Positions 28,601 through 39,600 of a stretch of 64,000 nt of DNA are shown here, piece after piece. Positions within the stretch are counted from its first letter, which is position 1. Each line of letters begins with the position of its first letter. The DNA is from CAKZNE01 sp002695025. GTDB taxonomy: Bacteria; Bacteroidota; Bacteroidia; Flavobacteriales; Schleiferiaceae. The notes below the pieces were generated by a model. It searched no databases, was not told where the DNA came from, and worked only from the letters and a program-made list of their open reading frames with translations. The stretch covers positions 9,367-73,366 of the forward strand of contig CAJWML010000020.1 in the NCBI GenBank assembly GCA_913043285.1. The letters are read 5' to 3'. The translations under genes and the position numbers were made by a program.

Positions 28601-31600
28601 TATACAGTGGTAGTTCAAGCACTACCCCCGGTCAGGATACGCTTGTGGCCATAAGCCCACAGTTTTCAGATATGACGGCCGGAGATAAGCGCCTGGTTTT
28701 CCAAGCCAACTCTGACGGGCCTTCCAGTAAGCTTATAATTGGTACTCTTCCCAACACCAATCCATCGGCTACTTTTACACCTTTGGATACGGTTACCTTT
28801 GGTGCCGCAGATACCTATGAGGAGGTAATAGTTTACCTGACAGCCAGTAATGGCTACAACGGTACCGATGAGTACATTGGTTTGGTCCATAGCCTGGGAA
28901 GTACCTTCCAGTATGTAAGGATCGATGAGTTTACCTATGAAACTATTCCTCCTTGCCCGGATCCATCTAAGTTGAGTATTACGGCCCTTACGGATGGTTC
29001 TGTGTCTTTTTCTTTTGATGCGTATGGCACCAGTTCCTTTGACTATGAGGTCGGCCCGTCTGGCTTTGTTCAGGGAACGGGAACAGTTTCCAGTGGTGGT
29101 AACCCCGGTACTATAACAGGCCTAACACCCAATACAACTTATGACCTGTACATCAGGGCTAATTGTTCGGGTTCAGGAAACGGAACTTCCGGCTGGATAG
29201 GGCCCATCACGTTCACTACGCTATGTAACGCATTGATGGCTCCTTATTTTGAGAATTTTGAAACTTTCCCAATAGGTTTTTATGATGGTATAGACCAATG
29301 CTGGAGCGTTGAATCCAACAACCCGGGAACCACCCCCAGTGGAGGCTTCTCCTGGGAAGTGCGTAATACTCCGCAAACTACATCTACTAATACCGGTCCT
29401 AACGTAGACCATACTTTATATCCTTCATCAGGAGGTTCGTGGTTTCACTCGGATAACTCCGGTGGTACCTCAGGAGATTCCACTATGCTGTTATCTCCAT
29501 TAGTGGATATATCGTCCCTAACCACTCCGGAACTGGAATATCATTTCCACAACTTCGCTGCTCCTACATCCGCCTTCAGGCAACCCCTGTACGTGGATAT
29601 TTTTGACGGAGTAATGTGGCATACTAAAGTACATGACATTGATTCTGTATTCCAGAGTTCAGGAACGGACCCCTGGAAGGATACGATCATAGACCTTGCG
29701 CCTTATAGTGCCAACGGAATAGTTCAGGTGCGTTTCCGTACCAAGATCACCCGTTCGTCAGGAGGTGCAGGAGATGTAGCCATTGATGATGTGCGCATCA
29801 GTGATCCTCCCACATGTCTGGATCCTACTAATCTGGGAGCCTTTAATATCCTTCCTTCTTCAGTAGACATCTACTGGGAAGAAACGGGCAGTGCTGCCAA
29901 TTGGAATATAGAGTATGGCCCAGCTGGCTTTACACCTGGATCAGGTACCTCAATGATGGTTAGTAATGACACGGTTAATCTTCCCGGTCTCATGCCTAAT
30001 ACTAGCTATGAGTTTTATGTACAGGCTGATTGCGGTTCAGACGGACCATCTTTCTGGATAGGACCTTATTCCTTTACCACGGCATGTACCGCTTTCACCG
30101 CGCCTTACTTCAATGATTTTGAAAGTGATGCGCTGGATGTGCCACCTTCCTGTTGGGATGCCTATGTAACCGCAACCACTGCCTTTGTTGAGGTTGAGGA
30201 TTTCACCGGTACAGCCGCTCCTTATGCAGGTGCTCAGGCACTTTACCTGTACAGCGGTAATTCCAGTACCACACCCGGTCAGGATACACTTTTGGCGATC
30301 AGTCCTCAGTTCTCGGATATGCCGGCCGGTGATAAAAGGTTGGTATTCCAGGCTAACTCTGATGATCCTGTATCTAAACTGATCGTAGGAACGCTTCCAA
30401 ATACCAATCCAGGAGCTACTTTCAGTCCATTGGATACCATTCTGTTCCCCACACCGGATACCTACCAACAAGTAGTGGTGTATTTGACCACAGCTAATGG
30501 TTACAATGGAACTGATGAGTACATCGGTCTTATGCATAACCTGGGTGCTACGGTAGATTATGTGCGAATTGATGACTTCTCCTATGAGGTGATCCCCGCA
30601 TGTCCCGATCCGGTTAATGTAGTATTGAACAGTGTGACCAATAGCTCTGCTACCTTTGGTTTTGATGCGTTTGGAACCAGTAGCTTTGATTATGAAGTGG
30701 GACCAACTGGTTTTACCCAGGGTGGTGGAACTATCAGTTCCGGAGGTAACCCCGGAACGGTTACCGGGCTGAGTTCCAATACTACTTATGATGTATACAT
30801 CCGTGCCAATTGTACTGGTTCCGGTAATGGAACTTCCAATTGGGTAGGTCCAATTACCTTCACTACGGTATGTGATCCTGTCATAGCGCCTTATCTTGAA
30901 GATTTCGAATCTTTTACAGTAGGTCAATACGATGGGGTGGAGAATTGCTGGAATTTTGTGTCCAATAACCCGGGAACCACCCCCAGTGGAGGCTTCTCCT
31001 GGGAAGTTCGCAATACTCCCCAAACTACCTCTACTAATACCGGTCCTAACGTAGATAATACTTTGTACCCGAATTCAGGTGGTAAGTGGATCCATTCGGA
31101 TAACTCCGGTGGTTCATCAGGAGATTCTACCATGTTGATTTCTCCGTTGGTAGATGTATCAGGTCTTACCAATCCTGAACTGGAGTACAACTTCCACAAC
31201 TTCGCTGCCCCTACATCCACTTACAGGCAACCCCTTTACGTGGATATTTTTGACGGAGTAATGTGGCATACTAAAGTGCATGATATTGATTCCGTATTCC
31301 AGAGTTCTGGAACAGACCCCTGGAAGGATACGATCATAGACCTTACACCTTATAGTGCCAACGGAATAATTCAGGTACGTTTCCGTACCAAGATCACCCG
31401 TTCGTCAGGAGGTGCAGGAGATGTGGCTATTGATGATGTACGCATCAGTAATCCTCCTACCTGTCCTGATCCATCTGATCTTGGAGTTGGGAATATTACC
31501 ACTACCTCCGCAGAAATTTTCTGGAAAGAAAATGGTTCGGCTATGATGTGGAATGTTCAGTACGGTCCTGCAGGATTCAGCCTGGGTGGAGGAAATCAGG

Positions 31601-33114
31601 TATCTGTAAGTAATGATACTACCACTCTTTCTCCCCTGAATGCTTCCTCTCCTTACGAGTTTTATGTTCAGGCAGATTGTGGTGGTAATGATACTTCCTT
31701 CTGGATAGGGCCTTTCAGTTTTGCAACCTTGTGTGCTACAGTGCCTGCGCCATATCTGGAAAATTTCGAAAGTCATACCGTAGGTCACTATGACGGAACG
31801 GATATATGCTGGGATTTTATTTCCAATAATCCAGGTACTACTCCCAGCGGAGGTTTCTCCTGGGAGGTTAGGAATACTCCTCAGACCACCTCTACAAATA
31901 CAGGCCCTGCCGGTGACCATACCCTGTATCCGAATACGGGTGGAAACTGGATCCATTCGGATAATTCAGGAGGTAGCTCCAATGATTCTACTCTTCTGGT
32001 ATCTCCAATGATTGACATTTCGACTCTGTCTACTCCGGAATTGAAATACTATTTCCACAACTTCGCTGCTCCTACATCCGCTTACAGACAACCTCTGTAC
32101 GTAGATATTTTTGACGGGGTAATGTGGCATTATAAGGTGCATGATATTGATTCCGTATTCCAGAGTGCCGCAACGGATCCCTGGAAGGATACGATCATAG
32201 ACCTTACGCCCTACAGTGCCAGTGGTATAGTTCAGGTGCGTTTCCGTTCTCAGATCACCCGCTCATCAGGAGGTGCAGGAGATGTGGCTATTGATGATGT
32301 GAGTATTACCAATGCTGGAGGTTCGTTCTGCCCCGCACCAACCGGTGTAGGTGTTGTTGGTGTGGCCTGTGATACGGCCAATTTAGGCTGGACCAGTGCT
32401 GCCGGAAAACAATCACTCATCGAATACGGGCCTACCGGCTTTACACTCGGCTCAGGAACCAAGGTTAATTATGTTATAAGTCCTTATTCCTTAACCGGAC
32501 TTATGCCTAATACAACCTATGATTTCTATGTGGCTGATACTTGTGGTAACGATACCAGTGCCTGGGTTATGAGTAGCTTTACTACCGCCAATGGACCTAT
32601 TTCCGCTGCATTTACGGCAACCAATGGAGCTCCAACCGCAACTTTGCTTACCGTGAGCTTTGATGCCAGTGCTTCGGTGGGAGCTACTGCTTACAGCTGG
32701 GATTTTGGTGATGGTGCCAGTGGTACCGGTGTAAATACCACTCATGACTATACGGCTAATGGAGCTTATCAGGTAACACTCACCGTTACCGGGCCTTGCG
32801 GCACAGCTACCCTTAGTGATAGTGTAACTATTGCTGGTGTAAGCCTGGAAGAGAACCTGCTGAGTCGTAGTCTGGAGATCTATCCCAACCCTACCAGTGG
32901 TAAGGTAAATGTGAGTTTTGAAACAGAAGGATCAGAGCCCGCAGTTCTTACTATAATGGATCTTACCGGTAAAATAGTCCATAAGGTTAAATTCACGGAT
33001 ATCAACGGTCGCTATGACGGTGAAGTGGACATTACCAAACTTGCACTCGGAACGTATATGTTGCGTGTGGAGAGTGGAAGTTTGAATGCTGTAAACAGGA
33101 TTGTGAAACAGTAA
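25654..33114 (+). CDS. Giant T9SS-secreted modular surface protein 2
   Basis: This 2486-residue protein starts with a signal peptide (about 1-20) and the same N-terminal jelly-roll-like domain as giant protein 1. FnIII domains then alternate with three kinds of about 170-195-residue modules. Type B (AAPYAGTQALYLYSGSSST) occurs three times (about 393-560, 930-1100, 1480-1650). Type A (NYDTSSTSFYLLSFYHNSHG) occurs once (about 653-842). MAM-like modules (SGGAGDVAIDD) occur three times (about 1191-1387, 1741-1934, 2028-2222). An FnIII, a PKD domain (about 2313-2394) and a T9SS tail (about 2397-2486, SLEIYPNPTSGKVNV) follow. Copies within the gene are nearly identical at DNA level. Function as an adhesin is inferred. 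Confidence 0.85.
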   Translation: MRRILLLFGIIACWITGYGQGSFTLSTASGVNYDATNGVTGNSAITFVIENTNSTPYILEGVDYHFSTHSSGTNVDLWYTDSDLSGTPSIASPAWTKITASPVNLTITSNGYMPVFTGLNFTIPGNTVYRFAIQSSKDIDYSDNSPLASPNNFSANGVTLYVGDHTIASSNVGYGGSFTSPTNTPRFFTGAVTLKQGIRGNCTPFTNFSTDSTSAVGIEVDWTPGSGNTSFFMEYGPAGFTPGSGTPITGTYPGSQPPVYIGGLSPETDYDIYFGEICNSGADSVFFPDPQTVTTDPVCFPVNSIALNGVTSSGATFTVNSPETNFDYEYGPTGFMQGTGSTGTSGNPVSITGLSGQTTYDIYVRSNCTGSGNGVSAVWVGPYTFITACAPQTGPYYNGFENDTLDGPPLCWESYVTGTSAFVEVEDFTGTAAPYAGTQALYLYSGSSSTTPGQDTLVAISPQFTDLTAGDKRIRFWANSDNPSSQLIVGTLSSSGPGAVFTPVDTITFTSQDTYQQANVYFTAANGYNGTDEFIALAHSLGATFEYIRIDEFNYETIPPCPDPTNIVIDYVTGTSAGFSFDAYGTSSFEYEVGPTGFVQGMGTMGSGGNPLIINGLSPATSYDVYIRADCSGSGNGSSNWVGPVNFSTGCAAPTAVTLPFLEDFEGASDTIVGNKADAYCRAEVAWSFETSSQTDGRLQFSTYANGGNRGASMDEVANNLPANYLIGTLDMSNYDTSSTSFYLLSFYHNSHGDEVHAGDSVWIRGSVNDPWIGVYDLYANQTNGTFVHAADIDLKTSLIRAGQNFSSTFQMRFGQQDDSPITSMTATDGRTFDDIMIEEINCLDPLGFEALNVTSSSASLVFDQIGDNYEVEYGPCGFTQGTGTALSGSEPFAATGLNPSTCYEVYVRRNCGTSFSNWVGPFSFTTACTAFTATYYNGFENDSLDLPPVCWEGYVTGTSAFVEVEDFTGTAAPYAGAQALYLYSGSSSTTPGQDTLVAISPQFSDMTAGDKRLVFQANSDGPSSKLIIGTLPNTNPSATFTPLDTVTFGAADTYEEVIVYLTASNGYNGTDEYIGLVHSLGSTFQYVRIDEFTYETIPPCPDPSKLSITALTDGSVSFSFDAYGTSSFDYEVGPSGFVQGTGTVSSGGNPGTITGLTPNTTYDLYIRANCSGSGNGTSGWIGPITFTTLCNALMAPYFENFETFPIGFYDGIDQCWSVESNNPGTTPSGGFSWEVRNTPQTTSTNTGPNVDHTLYPSSGGSWFHSDNSGGTSGDSTMLLSPLVDISSLTTPELEYHFHNFAAPTSAFRQPLYVDIFDGVMWHTKVHDIDSVFQSSGTDPWKDTIIDLAPYSANGIVQVRFRTKITRSSGGAGDVAIDDVRISDPPTCLDPTNLGAFNILPSSVDIYWEETGSAANWNIEYGPAGFTPGSGTSMMVSNDTVNLPGLMPNTSYEFYVQADCGSDGPSFWIGPYSFTTACTAFTAPYFNDFESDALDVPPSCWDAYVTATTAFVEVEDFTGTAAPYAGAQALYLYSGNSSTTPGQDTLLAISPQFSDMPAGDKRLVFQANSDDPVSKLIVGTLPNTNPGATFSPLDTILFPTPDTYQQVVVYLTTANGYNGTDEYIGLMHNLGATVDYVRIDDFSYEVIPACPDPVNVVLNSVTNSSATFGFDAFGTSSFDYEVGPTGFTQGGGTISSGGNPGTVTGLSSNTTYDVYIRANCTGSGNGTSNWVGPITFTTVCDPVIAPYLEDFESFTVGQYDGVENCWNFVSNNPGTTPSGGFSWEVRNTPQTTSTNTGPNVDNTLYPNSGGKWIHSDNSGGSSGDSTMLISPLVDVSGLTNPELEYNFHNFAAPTSTYRQPLYVDIFDGVMWHTKVHDIDSVFQSSGTDPWKDTIIDLTPYSANGIIQVRFRTKITRSSGGAGDVAIDDVRISNPPTCPDPSDLGVGNITTTSAEIFWKENGSAMMWNVQYGPAGFSLGGGNQVSVSNDTTTLSPLNASSPYEFYVQADCGGNDTSFWIGPFSFATLCATVPAPYLENFESHTVGHYDGTDICWDFISNNPGTTPSGGFSWEVRNTPQTTSTNTGPAGDHTLYPNTGGNWIHSDNSGGSSNDSTLLVSPMIDISTLSTPELKYYFHNFAAPTSAYRQPLYVDIFDGVMWHYKVHDIDSVFQSAATDPWKDTIIDLTPYSASGIVQVRFRSQITRSSGGAGDVAIDDVSITNAGGSFCPAPTGVGVVGVACDTANLGWTSAAGKQSLIEYGPTGFTLGSGTKVNYVISPYSLTGLMPNTTYDFYVADTCGNDTSAWVMSSFTTANGPISAAFTATNGAPTATLLTVSFDASASVGATAYSWDFGDGASGTGVNTTHDYTANGAYQVTLTVTGPCGTATLSDSVTIAGVSLEENLLSRSLEIYPNPTSGKVNVSFETEGSEPAVLTIMDLTGKIVHKVKFTDINGRYDGEVDITKLALGTYMLRVESGSLNAVNRIVKQ

Positions 33115-33162
33115 GGTTGAATTAAGGGAGCGTGTAACTTAACACGTCACTATCAATAAAGG

Positions 33163-33190
33163 AGCCCCCCGAATTTCGGGGGGCTTTTTA
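33163..33190 (+). terminator. Intrinsic terminator after giant gene 2
   Basis: AGCCCCCCG (33163-33171) pairs with CGGGGGGCT (33177-33185), followed by TTTTTATTTTA. It lies about 50 bases past the stop codon. Confidence 0.9.
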
Positions 33191-33601
33191 TTTTACCATA
33201 GGAAGGAACGCACCCAATACAGAAGCATTATTCCATATTCTACAAGTCGTTAATATTTTAAAATGTCTCTTTAACTCATTAAAAGATATCTTTTAAACAG
33301 TAAGTCGTGTAATATGTGTCTCGCCATCAGAAAATTACATCTGTTCTGAAAGTTTGTTATTTACCTTGCGCAGGAGAATAATCAAGCCGTGGATCAGATA
33401 AATGAACTATAAATATTTCTGTAAGAAATTATGGGTTTTTTTGGTGGAGCTGACCCTTTTACATCTTTTCCTTCGTACTAAGTAGTAACAAGAATGATTA
33501 GCTATTCTAACCCAAAAACTGTTTTCAATCCCGCCATTGGAAGAAATTTCAATAGGATGGGATCGTGCTGTTTACCCAAAAATTAAATTAAATACATCAA
33601 A
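33191..33601 (+). promoter_or_regulatory. Long upstream region of giant gene 3 with palindrome
   Basis: This gene-free region is AT-rich. It contains an 18-bp perfect palindrome, TTAAAAGATATCTTTTAA (33279-33296). Near-identical blocks AAGTCGT-TAATAT (33244) and AAGTCGTGTAATAT (33302) flank it 58 bp apart. A weak promoter-like TACCTTGC occurs near 33362. No ORF of coding character is visible. It is by far the longest upstream region of the four giant genes, so regulation specific to giant gene 3 is possible. Confidence 0.45.
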
Positions 33602-36600
33602 ATGAGGAGACTATTATTAGCAGTAAGCCTGTTGATCTCGTGGGTGTCGTTGGCTCAAACGTACACTTTCACGAATGCGGGCGCAAACGGGGCAACCGGC
33701 CCCAATCAGGCTCAAATTGATGCCGCGTATACCGGCACAGATTTACAAGGAAACGTAATTTCCGCAGGGGGTATCCAGGAATGGACTGTCCCTTTTTCCG
33801 GGGTGTACCACATAGATGCCACCGGAGCTTCGGGTGGTGGTGAAGGTAGATCTTCTAATGCAGGAGGTCTTGGTGCCAGCATGAGTGGTGATTTTTTACT
33901 CAATCAAGGCGATGTGATTCGGATCCTGGTTGGCCAGAAAGGTGAGGATGGTTGTGGAGCCGGAGGTGGCGGAGGAGGTACTTACGTAGTGCGAAATGGT
34001 ACCCTTTTGTTAGCTGCAGGTGGCGGTGGCGGTGCCACCAGCGATAATAATGGCGGACCTGCTCTAACTGGTTTTGATGGAGGAAATGATTTCCCCGGAG
34101 GAACAACACCCGGAGGAATTGGAGGTGGCGGAGGAGATGTTTGTACCGGAGGATCCAGTGTTAGTCATGGTGGTGCTGGTGCAGGCTATTTAGGAGATGG
34201 AGCTACTGCCCCAGTAGGACTAAGCGGTTTTTCAAATGGAGAAGGAGGTAAAGCTTTTGTCAATGGCGGAACTGGAGGCGCGCAATCACCTTTAGTTGCA
34301 GGTGAGCCCGTAGGCGGTTTTGGCGGTGGCGGTGGTGTTACCAGTTGTACCGTTGGTGGTGGCGGTGGTGGTGGTTATTCCGGTGGAGCCGGAGGCCAAC
34401 AGATAAATAGTTGTACGCCAGGTATCGGCCGCTCCGGTGGTGGCGGTGGCGGCTCGTATAACGCTGGATTTAACCCGGTTAATGTTGCCGGTACTCACAA
34501 CGGTAACGGTAGTGTATCAATCGCAGTACCTCTTTCCGGAGGCCATAACGATGCCGGAGTAGCATTCCTTAATTCACCCATTGAATTCTGTCCCGGAAGC
34601 CAAACGGTTTCTGTAACTATTAACAACTATGGTGAAAATATCGTAAACGGTGTTAACGTTAACTGGAGTGTTGATGGTGCTACTCAAGCACCAGTTGCTG
34701 TTTCTACCCCTCTTGATATATATGGAGGAACCGGAAGTTCTACTCTTCAGGTAACCTTGGGTAACTATACATTTGCCAGTGGTGTGGCTTATGATGTTCG
34801 TGTCTGGACTTCTAGTCCAAACGGTGTGACCGACACCGTACCTTCCAATGACACATTGAAAATAACCCTAATGTCGGGTCTTTCTGCACCCATCGGGTTC
34901 ACTTCATCTAATGTGAACTCGTTCAGTGTTGATTTGAGCTGGTCGTTTACGGCCCCTGGTTATGAGATTATCTATGGGCCTACAGGTTTTAATCCGGCTA
35001 CGGGGGGTACTGTTACTACTGCTTCTGCGTCTCCTTATACATTAAATACTCTATCCAGTACTACAGATTACGATATTTACCTTTACGCAACCTGCGGTGG
35101 CGGTGTAACCAGTGATACGGTAGGACCCATCAGTATTACTACCTTATGTGCTCCTGTTGATATATTATCTGGAACGTATACCATTGATGGTTCTCAACCT
35201 ACCGGAGGAACAAACTTTAATTCGTTTACTGATCTTACCAATAAACTGAATACCTGTGGTATCTCCGGGCCGGTAACTTTTAATATTCAGCCGGGAACCT
35301 ATACGGATAAGCTGCATTTATTCAGTATTTCCGGGGTGTCATCTGTCAACACTATAACTTTTAATGGTACCGGACAGGATACACTTATCTGGGATCAGAC
35401 CGGTGAACAGGCAGCCGTATTATTGGATAATACCCAATTTGTGACCCTTAACAATATGGTTATAGTTAATGAAAAGGGTTCTGAAGCCTGGGGGGTTTTA
35501 TTAATTAATAATTCAGACGGATGTACTATTAGTAATACTACCATACTGATGGATTCTACTTCTACCTCTTCAGATAATACTGCTATTCTTGTGTCCAGCG
35601 ATTATGATGATGACCTGACTGAAGGTGGGGATGTAGATAACCTCACCATAACAGGTTGTACTATTGTAGGGGGGTACTATGCCTTGAATTTGGAAGGAAA
35701 AGCAACCGATGACCCTTCCTTTGATTACATCATTACGGATAATGAGATCCGTCAGTTTTACATAGCCGCTATTTATGCTGATGAATTGGAAAATATTGAG
35801 ATCAGCAGAAACACCATTTTCACGGATCGCGGAACCTCTACTGGTGATGGCTTATACCTTTTGGATATCAATAACTATCATATTGAAGGTAACAACATCA
35901 GCGTAGGTGACTACGGACTCTATATTTCCAACGGAAACGAAAACTATACAGTAACCACTAACTCTACCATTATTAATAACATGGTGCTGAGTACCAGTGA
36001 TTACGCAATGTATCTAAACGATTTTGATAATACCGATATCTTCCATAATACTTCATTAGGAGAGCCGGGAATACGTATCAATGAGCAGGAAGCTGCTGAT
36101 ATCCGGAATAACATTTTTGCCTCTACCGGTGATTATGCCTTTGAATCAGATGGTGCACTGGGTAGCGGAGATGTGGTAAATTACAACCTGTATTACAGCC
36201 CGGTAGCTTTGCCTTTGCATGTAGGACTAAATGATTTCGCTAACCTTCGTGACTGGAAAGTGGCTGATCCTTCCAATAACGTTAACTCTTTGGAGGGAGA
36301 CCCCATTTTTGCAAGTGCTTCAGACCTTCATATTGAAGGAGCACTGGCTAACGAATCAGGCGATAATAGCGTAGGTGTTACCATAGATGTTGATGGAGAT
36401 ACACGCCCTTCAGGCGGAGCCACTATTGTAGATATAGGAGCGGATGAGTATGTACCTCCGGTGTGCCCTCAAGTGGCTGGGTTTACGGTTGACGTCCTTG
36501 GCTTTAATGACGTTACCTTCTCTTTTGAAAATATCGGAGATTCGTACGAGGTGGAAGTAGGTACCTGCGGTTTTGCCCAGGGAACAGGAGCCGGTACTAT

Positions 36601-39600
36601 TTATACCGGAGTAGATCCTTTCACTATAAGCAGCCTTATTCCTAATACTTGCTATGAAGTTTATGCACGCAGGAGTTGTGGAACCAATGGTTTTTCACCT
36701 TGGGCTGGTCCGTTTACTTTTACTACGGATTGCTCTCCTGCTCAAAAACTATCCGGCTCCTATACCATTGATCCCGGTCAGCCTACTGCCGGAACCAATT
36801 TTACTTCTTTTGCAGACGCAATGGTCGTATTATACGATTGTGGTATCAGCGGCCCGGTAGTATTCAATATAGCAGCCGGAACGTACAGTGGTAGTCTTCA
36901 ATTCACTGAAGTGAACGGAGCCAGCGCTACCAACACCATAACTTTCAGGAGCAATAATGTTTCCTCGGTTATTCTTACACACTCATCTACAACCGATGAG
37001 CCTACTGTATACCTTGACGGAGGTGATTACTTCATCTTCAAGAAACTGACCATCCAAAACACGAGTACATCAGATGGTTGGGGTGTTCTGTTACAGCATG
37101 GGGCTGATTACAATACCATTGATAGCTGTTTGATCAATATGCCTATAACCACCACAACAGATATCATGGGTATTACTGCTTCCAACAGTTTATCTTCAGG
37201 AACCGCAAGAGCCAATAACGCAAACTACCTCACAGTTTCCAACTGTGAGATCCGTGGAGGTGAAATTGGTATTAACCTGCAGGGAGGACTTACTGCTCCG
37301 GTATTCAACTTAGGACATACCATTGTCAATAATACTTTCAGGAAACAGGATGATCATGCTATAGAAACCTTCGGTATCGGGGAGTTGACCATCATCAAGA
37401 ATGATGTGGATAGTTTGGTGAATAGCAGTGCTTACGCTGTATACCTGAACCGTACCAATGATTTTATAATTGAAGAAAACCGCATAGTGGGCCCGGATTG
37501 GGCATTATATATGCTGGATGCCAACGATGGTTATATGCCAACTACCCGTTCCAGGATAGTAAATAACATGATAACATCCTACGGTGATTATGGTCTGTAC
37601 CTCAATAACTTTGAAGCTACTGACGTATTCCACAACTCAGTGTTGGCAGAACCGGCATTTCGTATCAATGATCAGGTGGACGTAGACGTTCGCAACAACA
37701 TTTTCGCTTCAACCGGTGACTTTGCCTTTGAATCGGATGATGATCTTACAGCTACCGATGTGGTGGATTATAACCAGTATTACAGCACCGGAACCAATGC
37801 TTTTGATATTGGTACCAACGTATACGCGGACCTGGCTGCCTGGCAAACCGGAGATGTTACCCGCAATGCTAATTCTGTGGAGGGTAATCCATTGTTTACC
37901 GAAACCTATGATCTGCACGTAAACGGAACATTGAGTAATGAAGCTGGTGACAACAGCGTGGGCGTAACCGTGGATATTGATGGTGATGTGCGTCCGTCAG
38001 CCGGTGCTACCATTGTGGATATCGGTGCCGATGAATACACCCCCCCGGCATGCCCTGACCTGGCTTCAGGGGTTATCGATTTCGTAACCTTTGAGGGTGG
38101 CCAGTTTACTTTTGACGATCCCAGCAGCACTTACAACATGGAGTTCGGGCCTTGTGGATTTAACCAGGGAACCGGTACTACCTTTAATAACCTGAGTAAT
38201 AATCCAACTATAACCACTCTTGCTTCCAACACCTGCTTTGATGCTTATGTACAGAGAGACTGTGGAGGTTCAGGTAAGTCAGGCTGGTTTGGACCTATAA
38301 CGTTCACTACCCTGTGTTCTCCATCACAAAAGTTATCCGGGACGTATACTATCAATAATAGTTTACCTCCTTCGGCTACTAACTTCACCTCTTTCGGAGC
38401 CGTGGAGTCCATACTCAATGCATGCGGTATTTTGGGACCTGTAACGTTCAATGTAGGATCCGGAACTTATAATGAGCAAATGGAGCTTATAAACGTGCCG
38501 GGGATAAGTGCAACAAACACCATTACATTCCAGGCCGATCCGGCTAATACAAGCCCGGCTGAGGTGGTTTTTGCGGCCTCAGCTTCAGCAGAGAACTTTG
38601 TGTTCAGGTTTACGGATATGTCCTATGTAACGGTAAGGGGTCTTACCCTGACTGCCACGGGCACATCCTATTCCAAGGTTATTGATATGGATGGAAGAGG
38701 GGAGTATATTACCATAGAGGAAAATACTCTGAACGGAAGTTTTTCTCCTTCTTCTGTTTCTTCACACAATTATGATATCATTTCCAACAATACAGGAGCG
38801 GCCAATATATACAACCATTGTATCATCCGTAAAAATGAGATACACGGTGGAACCTACTGTATCTACCTGTACGGTATCTCTTCTGAGCTGGAAACAGGAA
38901 ACGTTGTGGATAGTAACGTCATTATTGATCATGTGTACAGCGCTATTTCTATGAACTACCAGGAAAATCTCCAGGTAAGAGGAAATACCATTAATTCTCC
39001 CGGAACAAGTGCTACTACATACGGTATCTACAGTCAGTATGGCCAGCATATTAATATTGTTGGTAATAACCTTGATATTAAAGCTGTCACCACCGGTTAT
39101 GGTATCTACCTGGACAATGATGATGGTTCAGCAGCTGATCCTAACCTGGTGGCCAATAATATGGTTAGTGTATTGGATAACTCCGGTACTACCTATGGTA
39201 TTTACGCATACCGTCAGGATACTACCTGGATTTACCACAACTCTGTATTGGTAAATTCAACTTCAGCTACCGGAGGTCGTGCCCTGTATATCAATAAAAC
39301 CAGCACCGAAGGCAGTGATCTTCAGGTTGTAAATAACAGTTTTGTGAATAGCGGAGCAGGCTTTGCGGTAGAAGTTGCTTCCAATGCCAGCTCCAATTAT
39401 ATTACCCAAATGGATTATAACAACCTGTATAGTTTGGGAACTGACCTGGGTAAATTCGGGGCTACCAGTACTACAGATCTTACTGCATGGAAGGTGGCCA
39501 GTACCTTTGATGCTAATTCTTTAAGCGGTAATCCATTGGTGCTTGCTAATAATGATCTGCATGTGGTGGGTCCATTGCTGGATAACATGGGTACACCGCT

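Noticed and set aside
30037..31023. 328-codon minus-strand ORF inside giant gene 2
   Set aside because: It is a frame shadow created by the repetitive codon pattern (Gly/Thr/Ser-rich) of the sense gene.
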